Assembly (NCBI GenBank): GCA_964430695.1
Contig: CAYSFO010000020.1
Coordinates: 1 to 25,035, forward strand
Source: MGBC108787 sp964430695
Lineage (GTDB): Bacteria; Bacillota_I; Bacilli_A; RF39; UBA660
Direction of reading: 5' to 3'
DNA length: 25,035 nucleotides
In this document: positions 7,078-14,265 of the stretch, piece by piece
How positions within the stretch are numbered: position 1 is the stretch's first letter
Layout: each line of letters opens with the position of its first letter
Translations under genes and position numbers: made by a program
Notes under the pieces: model-generated
Seen by the model: the letters and a program-made list of their open reading frames with translations, nothing else
What the model was told of the DNA's origin: nothing
Databases searched by the model: none

Positions 7078-8952
7078 TTATTTTACGAGTCTGCGCAAAG
7101 CATTTAAAATTTCAACCATGGCCCACGTATCTTGTTTACAATAAGTAATTAAAGCTTCATATTTTAAAGTATATTCTTCTTTGCTCATCTTATTATAATT
7201 GGCATATTCAACAATCGCATCTGTACCATTTTTGACAATCAAATCGTTATAGCTTAAATCACTAAACACTGGCAACGTTTTTTTAATCGAAAAAGAACCT
7301 GATAACCTTTTATCATAAAAATTAAAAGTTTTTGCTCTTTCTTCATCAAATCCTAAATCCATATACATTTTTGAATTTGTATTCACAAGCCATAATAAAT
7401 CAAATCCTCTGTCGTATAGTTTCATTAAATCCGTACGATATTTAGGAAACATTTTCGCAAGTTCTTTTATTCTTCCTTTTTCAAAAGCAACATTTTGAGC
7501 AAATAGAGTTCCTTCATTTGGGTTCATATATTCTAACATTAATTTAATCATTTCTTCTCTTTCATCTTGATGCGTTTTTGCTAAGAATACAATATTATCT
7601 TTATCTTTATCACAAACACCAGGTTCACGTTCAATATGCAAACTAAATTCAAAAGGGGACTGTATATAAGGCCATTCTCCTCGGAATCTTGGTACGGGAC
7701 AAGGCATGGTTTCAAAATCTAAATGATAGATTGGATATTTTAATTGTTTTAATCCAATTTCTATCTTTTCTTTATCTACGTATACTTTATCAAAAGCTAA
7801 GCTTTCTCTTTGCAATTGATGTACTTTTTTTGTTATCCAGCTTTCTGGAACATCAAGCATATTTAAATACCCTTCATTAATTAGTTCTAATCCTTTAATA
7901 CGCATTCCATCTTCTTTCACAAATCCAAAACCGTTATGAATATAATTTAAGCTTGAATTTTTAGAGGGAATCCGATTCCCACAAACAGGAGTAAAAAACT
8001 TACATCCACTTTGTTTTTTATAACCACAACTGTCTTTTAAAGGACTAGGAGATGCATCTAATGCATTTAAAAATTTTTCTATTTTTTCACGATCTGCATC
8101 TACAAATTTTTGATAATCCTCTGTTACTTTTGTCATATCAAAAAAAGTGATTAATTCATTTCCATTGTCATCCGGATGATAAACAGGTTTACCATCTACA
8201 TAAGTTCCGTCAAAAATATAATCAGCATTTAATACGCCTAGATAATAATGAAAATTTTTTAATTTTTCTTCTGTATGTGTACTTTGGTATTCATGTTCAA
8301 TGAAATATCTTTGAATCGCTAAGTCATAAATATATTGTCCTAAACGATAACGATCAAAAAATTTATTATAATGTCTTTCATAATCCTTTAAGGGCATTTC
8401 TGCTTCTAAATCATAATTAGGAAGTTCTCCTTTTAAATAATTAATATTCCCTATTCTTTGCCATATAGAAAATTTATCACATTTTTTATGTCCCGCTAAA
8501 AGTTCCATATACTTTTTACTCGTTGTTGCTTTTACTTCAATAATATTGATTTCCTTTTCGTTTTCATTGTAAATATCAACATAACACAAATATTTTATAC
8601 CATGTAAAGAAAAATCAAAACACTCTTGCTCTTTTGTTTTTTCCGCATAAGTTGATTTTCCGCCAAAAGTTTTTTCACTAATTCGCCCTGCTTCTACTTC
8701 TACAAGTTTGTAATAATCCATCATCGCTTCTAATTGACGATTCACTTTATCTACTAAATCTATCTCTTCCCCTGTTTCTTCGTTTATTTCATACATAGAG
8801 CCTACGATTTCACTTAAGTTTTCTTGTAGTTCTTCCTGTTTATACTCTTTGTAACTAATATCCGCCTCTAACTTGTCACGTTTTATTTCCTCTAAACTTG
8901 CATACCTAGGACATCTCGTATAATTGATAAAATTCGTCTTTGTGATTGCCAT
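7078..8952 (-). CDS. DUF2779 protein: Cas4-like PD-(D/E)XK domain joined to a DEDD exonuclease domain
   Basis: This 624-residue protein has two visible nuclease modules. The N-terminal part resembles Cas4/AddB-type PD-(D/E)XK nucleases: it opens with a CPRY motif (C14), has the acidic residue D126 (YVDIY) and EVK at 139-141. Three more cysteines follow (C309, C317, C324), which with C14 could hold an Fe-S cluster as in Cas4 and AddB. The C-terminal part (about 405-624) is RNase H-like DEDD: HLDFET (D412, E414), the middle motif around FAQNVAFEKGRI, and YCKQDTWAMVEIL (D608). This layout is the DUF2779 family, common in Mollicutes and Firmicutes. A role in DNA repair or processing is inferred from the domains, not known. 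The start ATG 8952 is six bases from the prepilin stop with no clear ribosome binding site, which suggests coupling. The Fe-S reading fits with a SUF operon nearby but does not depend on it. Confidence 0.85.
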   Translation of the reverse strand: MAITKTNFINYTRCPRYASLEEIKRDKLEADISYKEYKQEELQENLSEIVGSMYEINEETGEEIDLVDKVNRQLEAMMDYYKLVEVEAGRISEKTFGGKSTYAEKTKEQECFDFSLHGIKYLCYVDIYNENEKEINIIEVKATTSKKYMELLAGHKKCDKFSIWQRIGNINYLKGELPNYDLEAEMPLKDYERHYNKFFDRYRLGQYIYDLAIQRYFIEHEYQSTHTEEKLKNFHYYLGVLNADYIFDGTYVDGKPVYHPDDNGNELITFFDMTKVTEDYQKFVDADREKIEKFLNALDASPSPLKDSCGYKKQSGCKFFTPVCGNRIPSKNSSLNYIHNGFGFVKEDGMRIKGLELINEGYLNMLDVPESWITKKVHQLQRESLAFDKVYVDKEKIEIGLKQLKYPIYHLDFETMPCPVPRFRGEWPYIQSPFEFSLHIEREPGVCDKDKDNIVFLAKTHQDEREEMIKLMLEYMNPNEGTLFAQNVAFEKGRIKELAKMFPKYRTDLMKLYDRGFDLLWLVNTNSKMYMDLGFDEERAKTFNFYDKRLSGSFSIKKTLPVFSDLSYNDLIVKNGTDAIVEYANYNKMSKEEYTLKYEALITYCKQDTWAMVEILNALRRLVK

Positions 8953-8958
8953 AAGAAT

Positions 8959-9291
8959 CTATTTTAAAATTTCTACAGAAACACTATCAGTTTCGGCATT
9001 ATAACTTAGTTTTATTTTTTCATTTGCATAAATACGGTCATCATCTACTAAATACTCAGCCTCTGTTAAATCTTTTCCTGTTATATAAGCTTCTTTTTCT
9101 TTTAAAGAATCAATTATACTATTTGCATAAACCGTAGCACTTTTAATTAAAATCATCTCTCTCGTTTGTTCCATATTTACTTCTGTATCTTCTAAAGCAT
9201 AACTCACTTTATTAATAGCAAAAAGAGAAATGATTCCCATTACTACAATAATTATAATTAATTCTGGAATTGTATATCCTTTACTATTCAC
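8959..9291 (-). CDS. Type IV pilin-like (pseudopilin/competence) prepilin
   Basis: The N-terminus is a prepilin peptidase site: a short leader MNSKG, then YTIPELIIIIVVMGIISLFA. This gives the Gly at -1, Glu at +5 and a hydrophobic helix of about 20 residues, followed by a small soluble domain; total 110 residues. After cleavage by a PilD/ComC-type peptidase such proteins assemble in competence pili or pseudopili. The start is taken as GTG 9291 because AGGTGA lies six bases upstream; a GTG at 9300 would place the start inside that site and lengthen the leader. No com or pil operon surrounds it: it is an orphan next to the DUF2779 nuclease. The exact system cannot be told from this window. Confidence 0.82.
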   Translation of the reverse strand: MNSKGYTIPELIIIIVVMGIISLFAINKVSYALEDTEVNMEQTREMILIKSATVYANSIIDSLKEKEAYITGKDLTEAEYLVDDDRIYANEKIKLSYNAETDSVSVEILK

Positions 9292-9340
9292 TTCTATCAC
9301 CTATATATTATTTTATCACATATTTAATAAAAGATAAAAA

Positions 9341-9364
9341 GAAAAAATCTCGAAAATCGAGATT
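9341..9364 (-). terminator. Terminator of the CotD-like gene
   Basis: On the minus strand AATCTCG-ATTTT-CGAGATT is followed by TTTTTC and further T-rich sequence. The perfect 7-bp stem begins inside the TAA stop codon region of the gene (stop 9363-9365). Confidence 0.9.
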
Positions 9365-9707
9365 ATTTACAGCATTTTGGTTCGTATACTTCTGATGATT
9401 CATCTTCTTCAGAATAGCTATAGCAAGGTTGATAAGTATGTCTATAAATATGATGGTTAATCATTTTTGTATGACATGGAATAATATGAGGCACTTCATA
9501 GTTAATGACTCTATGACAACATGTTACTTGTGGACATTCATAGATAGGTGGGCACATCATCGTTTGTGGTTGTGCACAACATCCCATTCCCATCATTGAA
9601 GACATAGGCATTCCCATACCCATTTCCATATTCATAGAATTTCCAGTTTCTGTAGTTGAAGTAGCTTCAGGAAACACACTTGTATCCATACAACGATTGA
9701 ATTTCAT
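9363..9707 (-). CDS. CotD-like Cys/His-rich spore coat protein
   Basis: This 114-residue protein has a Met/Gly-rich N-terminal stretch (MNMEMGMGMPMSSMMGMG) and then many Cys, His, Pro and Tyr residues (CCAQPQTMMCPP, CPQVTCCHRVINYEVPHIIP, INHHIYRHTYQPCYSYS) and a terminal CCK. The pattern 'v.PH..P.H....nHh...H' resembles spore coat protein CotD of Bacillus. Such proteins are cross-linked into the inner coat. The start is ATG 9707, ten bases after AAAGGA; an ATG at 9716 touches that site. It stands alone with its own terminator. If the call is right the organism may form spores. Metal binding by a Cys/His-rich surface protein is an alternative. Confidence 0.6.
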   Translation of the reverse strand: MKFNRCMDTSVFPEATSTTETGNSMNMEMGMGMPMSSMMGMGCCAQPQTMMCPPIYECPQVTCCHRVINYEVPHIIPCHTKMINHHIYRHTYQPCYSYSEEDESSEVYEPKCCK

Positions 9708-9743
9708 TAATACCATTTCCTTTCTAGTCTATTTTATGCCATT

Positions 9744-9772
9744 AAAAAAATGGTGCTTATGACAATACACCA
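9744..9772 (-). terminator. Terminator of the ffh-fhs transcript
   Basis: On the minus strand TTGGTG and CACCAT flank a loop region, with further pairing (GGTG..ATA / TAT..CACC with a small bulge), followed by TTTTTTT. It lies about 40 bases after the fhs stop codon. Confidence 0.75.
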
Positions 9773-9809
9773 ATTCTTTAATTACTTTTAGTTTATAAAA
9801 TATTTATAT

Positions 9810-11348
9810 TTACATGTGTAAATAATTTGCATCCTTACTTAAACCTGGCATAGCTAAAATATTACCAAAATAAATTGTTATAAAGCCTGCTCCACTAAAC
9901 AATTTTATGTCTTTCACTTCCATACTAAAATCTTTGGGATAGCCTAAAGTTTTAGCATTATCAGTAATGGAGTATTGTGTTTTAGCTACACAGATTGGTA
10001 AATTTTTAAACTTACTGTTTTCTAAAAGTTCTAATTTTTGTAAAGCTGAATCTGTATATAAAATTTCTTTTGCACCATAATTTTTTTGACAAAATTTTTC
10101 AATTTTTTCTTTTATACTATCATGCACATCATAAGAATAATTCACTTTTATTGGTTCTTTTTGAGATAATTCTATTACTTTTTCTGCAGCTTTTATTGAA
10201 CCACTACTTCCATCTAAATAGCCTGTACTTATGCTAAATAAAACATTTTGTTTTTCTACATGATTTTTAATATAAGAAATCTCTTCTTCTAAATCATTCT
10301 CGTGTTTATTTAAAATGACTAATACGTTTTTTGTATATTTAAACATATTATTTATATGATAATCTAAATTGCAAATTCCACTTTCTAAATTTCCATTTCC
10401 ATTGTGTTTTAAACTTTGGATTGTAGTATTTAAAACAACTACATCTGGAATTAAATTATTATTCTTTCTTGTTACAATGTCATAAAATTTTAATGCTCCC
10501 ATATCACTACCAAAACCAGCCTCTACAACTGTAAAGTCAAAATGATGTAAAGCATAATTTGTGGCAATAATGCTACTTGTACCATGCGCAATATTTGCAA
10601 AAGGACCTCCATGAATAAATGCCAAATTATTTTCTAAGGTTTTCACAACATTTGGTTTTATGGCATCTTTCAAAAGTAGAGATAATGCATTTGTACATTG
10701 CAAACTAGATGCAAATACTTCTTCATCATCATAAGTATATCCCACTAAAATATTGTCTAAACGTGCTTTTAAATCTTCTTCATCTTTAGCTAAACATAAA
10801 ATAGCCATGAGTTCTGATGCTGTACTAATATTAAAATGTGCTTTATAGCCACCAATTTCTATATTTCTTAAACTACGATCATTTAAATCCATGCATCTTT
10901 CATGCATGATTTTAGATGGGTCTAACTTTAATTCATTTCCTTGATAAATATGATTATCAATGATTGCAGAAAATAAATTGTTGGCTGTGGTAATTGCATG
11001 AATATCTCCTGTAAAATGTAAATTGATTTCTTCTTCAGGAACAACTTTCGCACATCCTCCACCTGTTGCTCCCCCTTTTGTACCAAAAACAGGTCCTAAA
11101 GAAGGCTCTCTTAAAACGACTGCACTAGTAATTCCTAATTTATTTAATGCGTCTGTTAGGCTAATGGCAAGTGTTGTTTTTCCTTCCCCATATTTAGTAG
11201 GAGAAGTAGATGTTACTAAAACGAGTTTGCCTCTTTTTTTTATATCTTTATAATTTTTGATTTTAGCAATATCTTCTCCATAAAAGAAAAGGTCTTCTTC
11301 CTTCCATCCTTTATTTTTTAAGATATCTTTTAAATGGCTTGTTTTCAT
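9810..11348 (-). CDS. fhs: Formate--tetrahydrofolate ligase
   Basis: This enzyme makes 10-formyl-THF from formate, THF and ATP, feeding one-carbon units to purine and formyl-Met synthesis. Signature parts are the P-loop-like SPTKYGEGKTT (about residues 49-59), REPSLGPVFGTKGGATGGG (about 80-98) and INLHFTGDIHAITTANNL. The C-terminal GAGFITIYFGNILAMPGLSK is typical. It is 512 residues from ATG 11348, somewhat shorter than the usual 550-560; the N-terminus is compact. That ATG lies eight bases after AAAGGA. The ATG at 11357 (MWKMK) is directly on the ribosome binding site and is less likely. It follows ffh by 12 bases, so the two are almost certainly one operon, an unusual pairing. Confidence 0.95.
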   Translation of the reverse strand: MKTSHLKDILKNKGWKEEDLFFYGEDIAKIKNYKDIKKRGKLVLVTSTSPTKYGEGKTTLAISLTDALNKLGITSAVVLREPSLGPVFGTKGGATGGGCAKVVPEEEINLHFTGDIHAITTANNLFSAIIDNHIYQGNELKLDPSKIMHERCMDLNDRSLRNIEIGGYKAHFNISTASELMAILCLAKDEEDLKARLDNILVGYTYDDEEVFASSLQCTNALSLLLKDAIKPNVVKTLENNLAFIHGGPFANIAHGTSSIIATNYALHHFDFTVVEAGFGSDMGALKFYDIVTRKNNNLIPDVVVLNTTIQSLKHNGNGNLESGICNLDYHINNMFKYTKNVLVILNKHENDLEEEISYIKNHVEKQNVLFSISTGYLDGSSGSIKAAEKVIELSQKEPIKVNYSYDVHDSIKEKIEKFCQKNYGAKEILYTDSALQKLELLENSKFKNLPICVAKTQYSITDNAKTLGYPKDFSMEVKDIKLFSGAGFITIYFGNILAMPGLSKDANYLHM

Positions 11349-11360
11349 TTTCCACATCCT

Positions 11361-12668
11361 TTAAAATGGCATTTTCATATTTCCAGAACTAACCATTTTC
11401 ATCATTTTTTTCATTTCTTCAAATTGTTTTAGAAGACGATTAACTTCTTCTACACTTCTTCCACTACCTTTTGCAATTCTTTGTTTTCTTGTTGCTTTTA
11501 AAATTTCAGGATGTTTTCTTTCGTAAGGGGTCATGGACAAAATAATTGCTTCGACATGGGCCATATCTTTTGGATTAATATTGATATCGTTGATCCCCAT
11601 CTTTCTAGCCCCAGGTAGCATTTTCAAAATATTCTCAAGAGGCCCTAACTTTTTGATTTGCTTTAAAGTAGATAAAAAATCTTCTAAGTCAAAAGTTCCT
11701 TTTTTCATTTTTCTTGCAGTATCTAAAGCATCTTCTTCACTTATCACACTTTCCACTTTATCTGCAATGGATAAAATATCACCCATATCTAAAATACGAT
11801 TAGCCATTCGTTCTGGATAGAATTCTGAAAGACCATCTAGTTTTTCTGAATCTCCGACAAATTTTATTGGAATATTAGTTAAGTGTCTTACAGATAAAGC
11901 AACTCCACCTTTCGTATTTCCATCTAGTTTTGTTAAAATGGTTCCTGTCATATTTAGCGCATCATTAAATCCATTAATGACATTAATCGCATCTTGACCC
12001 ATCATAGCATCAATAACTAAAATCGTTTCATCAGGACTCACTTCACTTGTAATATCTTTTAATTCTTGCATTAAAGATTCATCAATTTGTAAACGTCCTG
12101 CTGTATCAATAATGATATAATCTTTTTTATTTTCTTTTGCATAAGTTACTGCATTACGAACAATTTGAACGGGATTCACTTTTCCTTCTGTATAAACTTC
12201 AATATTCAAACTTTTTCCAATCGTTTCTAACTGTTCAATGGCAGCAGGTCTATAAATATCACAAGCAACTAGCATCGGATTTTTAGCATGCTTTTTTCTT
12301 AAAAAATTAGCAAGTTTTCCTGCGGTCGTTGTCTTACCACTTCCTTGTAATCCTACTAACATTAAGACAGTTGGACTTTTACTCATTTCTAAAGGAACAT
12401 AATCCCCACCTAAAAGACTTACTAATTCGTCTTTTACAAGTTTTATAAATAATTCATCAGGTTTTAAACTTTTAGCAACTTCCGCACCAATTGCTTTTTC
12501 TTTGATACTTGCAATAAACTCTTTTACGACAACATAGTTAACGTCTGCTTCTAAAAGAGCCATTCTTATTTCTCTTAATGCATCTGTAATATTTTCTTCT
12601 GTAATACGTCCCATACCACGAATATTCTTTATTGCATTAGTCAGTCTATCTCCCATATATTCGAACAT
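11361..12668 (-). CDS. ffh: Signal recognition particle GTPase Ffh
   Basis: This 435-residue SRP54 homologue binds SRP RNA and signal peptides and docks with FtsY to deliver membrane and secreted proteins. The domains are in order. The N domain has REIRMALLEADVNYVVVKEF. The G domain has GLQGSGKTTTAGKLA (G1, about residue 106), DIYRPAAIEQLE (about 138), DTAGRLQID (about 188), TKLDGNTKGG (about 246) and FVGDSEKLDGLSEF. The C-terminal M domain is Met-rich (GARKMGINDI, KRIAKGSGRSVEEVNRLLKQFEEMKKMMKMV). The start ATG 12668 has AAGGTGA six bases upstream. The usual neighbours ylxM, ftsY and rpsP are not adjacent; fhs follows directly. Confidence 0.97.
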   Translation of the reverse strand: MFEYMGDRLTNAIKNIRGMGRITEENITDALREIRMALLEADVNYVVVKEFIASIKEKAIGAEVAKSLKPDELFIKLVKDELVSLLGGDYVPLEMSKSPTVLMLVGLQGSGKTTTAGKLANFLRKKHAKNPMLVACDIYRPAAIEQLETIGKSLNIEVYTEGKVNPVQIVRNAVTYAKENKKDYIIIDTAGRLQIDESLMQELKDITSEVSPDETILVIDAMMGQDAINVINGFNDALNMTGTILTKLDGNTKGGVALSVRHLTNIPIKFVGDSEKLDGLSEFYPERMANRILDMGDILSIADKVESVISEEDALDTARKMKKGTFDLEDFLSTLKQIKKLGPLENILKMLPGARKMGINDININPKDMAHVEAIILSMTPYERKHPEILKATRKQRIAKGSGRSVEEVNRLLKQFEEMKKMMKMVSSGNMKMPF

Positions 12669-13069
12669 CGTATATCACCTTATTTTCTAATTTTTTTCTT
12701 ATATTCTCTTCTTCTTTATTTTAACACTATAAAAAATTCATAATTTGTCTAATGAAATCATATCACATATTTTCTTTTTTTTCATAAAATATAGACTTAA
12801 TATCAAATTTTAATATTTCTATAATCTATAAATAATTGGTAATAAACTATTATGCTGATTTATTAAAATGTTTTCAATTCAGAATGAGATAAAATTATTT
12901 TCTACAACTTTAGCAATTTTTATCAAAAGTAAAAAAGAAAACAACTCCATTACCTAAATATAATAATGTAGTATATTTCTTTAACCAAAAAGTAAATGAA
13001 TGTCTACTATGACAATGAGAAGTGTTAATTTTCACCTTATAACCATCAAGCATGAGAAATTTTTTAAAC
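12669..13069. other. Gene-free stretch upstream of ffh
   Basis: This 400-base stretch is extremely AT-rich and must hold the ffh promoter (minus strand), but I see no clear -35/-10 pair. TATGAT near 12755 is the best -10 candidate. No convincing terminator for the gene at 13070 is seen. A 47-codon minus-strand frame (13053 to 12910, ATG start, Cys/His/Phe-rich) is open but has no ribosome binding site, and I do not call it a gene. Confidence 0.5.
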
Positions 13070-13651
13070 TTATAAAACAAGTTCATCTTGAATTTCTAGC
13101 AACATATTTTGATTATATTCTAAAAAATATTCTCTTATTTCTATTAAAGATTCTTTTCTAAAACATTCTGGAGTTAAACTGATTAACTTTCTCACAAATA
13201 GTTTAGTATAGGGCGTTTGATACTGAATTTTCAATTTTATAACATATAAGAAAATTTCATATGCTTCTGAAAAAGGTATATTGTCAAGTGTCTTCCCTCT
13301 TTTTTCACATTCATGCAAAAAATCTTCAAAAGATCTTTCAAAATCTTCCAAGACTAAATGCATAGATGCTTCCACATAGTCTCCTGCCCTCGCAGAATAA
13401 TGCTCAGAACCTGTGACAACAAGCAGTTCCAACAATGATTGCTCAACAAATTTAATGGTCATTAAGTGTCTACAAAAATCTTTCTGCAATTCAGACAATT
13501 TTCCATGTCCAAAACCATGTTTAAAAGTCTTTACCATTTCTCTAGCTTTTTGTGGATTGTAATAGACATCTAATTGAATTGCTAATTCTTTTAAATTATA
13601 CTTTTCAATAATCCGTTGCCATATATCATCATCATAAATTGTATATGCCAT
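13070..13651 (-). CDS. Unknown helical protein with a structured leader
   Basis: This 193-residue protein of unknown family starts MAYTIYDDDIWQRIIEKYNL. The sequence looks all-helical and soluble, with charged helices (KLSELQKDFCRHLMTIKF, HLVLEDFERSFEDFLHECEK, EAYEIFLYVIKLKIQY). There is no signal peptide or membrane segment. The start is ATG 13651 with a strong AAGGAG seven bases upstream. It is preceded by a strong promoter and about 110 bases with three hairpins, the last of them terminator-like (see the ncRNA entry). So the gene is either controlled by attenuation or sits next to a small RNA gene. I considered a type III toxin and an Abi_2/HEPN protein and found no supporting motif (no R-x4-6-H). 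The dinD remnant upstream suggests an accessory region. Confidence 0.7.
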   Translation of the reverse strand: MAYTIYDDDIWQRIIEKYNLKELAIQLDVYYNPQKAREMVKTFKHGFGHGKLSELQKDFCRHLMTIKFVEQSLLELLVVTGSEHYSARAGDYVEASMHLVLEDFERSFEDFLHECEKRGKTLDNIPFSEAYEIFLYVIKLKIQYQTPYTKLFVRKLISLTPECFRKESLIEIREYFLEYNQNMLLEIQDELVL

Positions 13652-13691
13652 ATTTCTTTCTCCTTATTATTGTAATTTAAATCATACTAAT

Positions 13692-13797
13692 AAAAATAGC
13701 ACCAACAGTATAAGTTGGTACTAACTCTAATTTTTGGAATAATACCTAACTATCCAAAACTAGGCATTCCTTTTTATTCTTTGCAAGTTTTCTTGCT
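13692..13797 (-). ncRNA. Candidate small RNA or attenuator leader with three hairpins
   Basis: Downstream of the promoter at 13804-13832 the minus-strand transcript folds as follows. First, GCAAG-AAAA-CTTGC (13783-13796) lies at the very 5' end. Second, a longer stem (13736-13770) pairs GGAAT..CCTA with TAGG..ATTCC around an internal loop. Third, TAG-T-ACCAAC / GTTGGT-G-CTA (13697-13723) is followed by TTTTTA, a normal terminator. This makes either an independent RNA of about 105 nt or a leader that attenuates the gene at 13651, whose start is 40 bases further on. I do not see a T-box, SRP RNA or known riboswitch core. Confidence 0.5.
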
Positions 13798-13803
13798 AAA
13801 TAA

Positions 13804-13832
13804 ATAATAGCGCAAAAAAGGTCTTTTGACAA
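13804..13832 (-). promoter_or_regulatory. Promoter of the structured RNA/leader
   Basis: -35 TTGTCA (13827-13832), 17-bp spacer, -10 TATTAT (13804-13809). The same two hexamers and spacing form the tRNA-Met promoter at 16995-17023. Predicted start is about 13797. Confidence 0.7.
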
Positions 13833-13873
13833 GAATACCAACATTTGATTTTGTAAATAATTTCCTTGCTTAG

Positions 13874-14149
13874 CTATACTTTGATAAATCTTTTTTCTGT
13901 TTCAAATAGATTATTATATTCAATTTCAGATAATTCCTGCTTTCTTGTTTGAATAGCAAAGTGAGTTTTACCTAAAGCAACTACTTCTTTTCTTGGATCT
14001 CCATTTTGAACAATTAGATAACAAGCATATCTATTTAATTTATAATCGTTAATTTTTTTTGTTGCGCCCTTAGGCATTTTTGATGTTTTGTTGATATCAA
14101 CAAAACATTCAGATACATTATAGTCACTATTTCTGCATACATTTTTTGC
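13874..14149 (-). pseudogene. Remnant of dinD (DNA damage-inducible protein D family)
   Basis: The ATG-to-stop frame (13874-14077, 67 codons) carries LNRYACYLIVQNGDPRKEVV followed by ALGKTHFAIQTRKQEL, an unmistakable DinD core signature (usual form RYACYLIvQNGDPRKevIAlgQTYFAiQTRrQEL). The same frame stays open and homologous upstream, past the ATG, as AKNVCRNSDYNVSECFVDIN (to 14149, where TAG stops it); intact family members have a matching stretch ending in HFVD...K before this core. So about 92 codons of an original of about 270 survive. The N-terminal BRO-like part (W.AR.L...L.Y..W) and the C-terminal third are missing. No ribosome binding site fits the ATG. In E. coli dinD is LexA-regulated and inhibits RecA; this copy is almost certainly inactive. 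Confidence 0.8.
14083..14108. repeat. 26-bp perfect palindrome inside the dinD remnant
   Basis: Half-site ATGTTTTGTTGAT is followed directly by its exact reverse complement, with no spacer. On the minus strand it encodes part of the conserved CFVDIN stretch. It sits 5 bases before the remnant's ATG. It could be a chance product of coding constraint, or an operator or cruciform-forming site. Confidence 0.6.
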
Positions 14150-14265
14150 CTAAAAAGGCTTTTATTTTAAGTTTTTTCTTATAGGGTTATGCACACAAAT
14201 ATGAGACAACTCATTTGTATTTGATGTATAAATTATATCGTTAGTATAAGTATTAATTGACACGT

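Noticed and set aside
12910..13053. 47-codon minus-strand open frame, Cys/His/Phe-rich, ATG start
   Set aside because: No ribosome binding site, no recognisable motif, and the Phe-rich content is expected in such AT-rich DNA.
13736..13770. Plus-strand terminator (GGAAT...ATTCC followed by TTTTTATT)
   Set aside because: No plus-strand gene lies upstream; treated as part of the minus-strand structured RNA instead.
13692..13797. SRP RNA (4.5S/scRNA) near ffh
   Set aside because: The conserved domain IV sequence with its GGAA tetraloop and asymmetric loop is absent.
13070..13832. Type III toxin-antitoxin or Abi-type RNA-protein system
   Set aside because: No tandem RNA repeats before the terminator; the protein looks all-helical, unlike ToxN, and lacks an R-x4-6-H HEPN motif. 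Kept only as an unknown RNA-protein neighbourhood.
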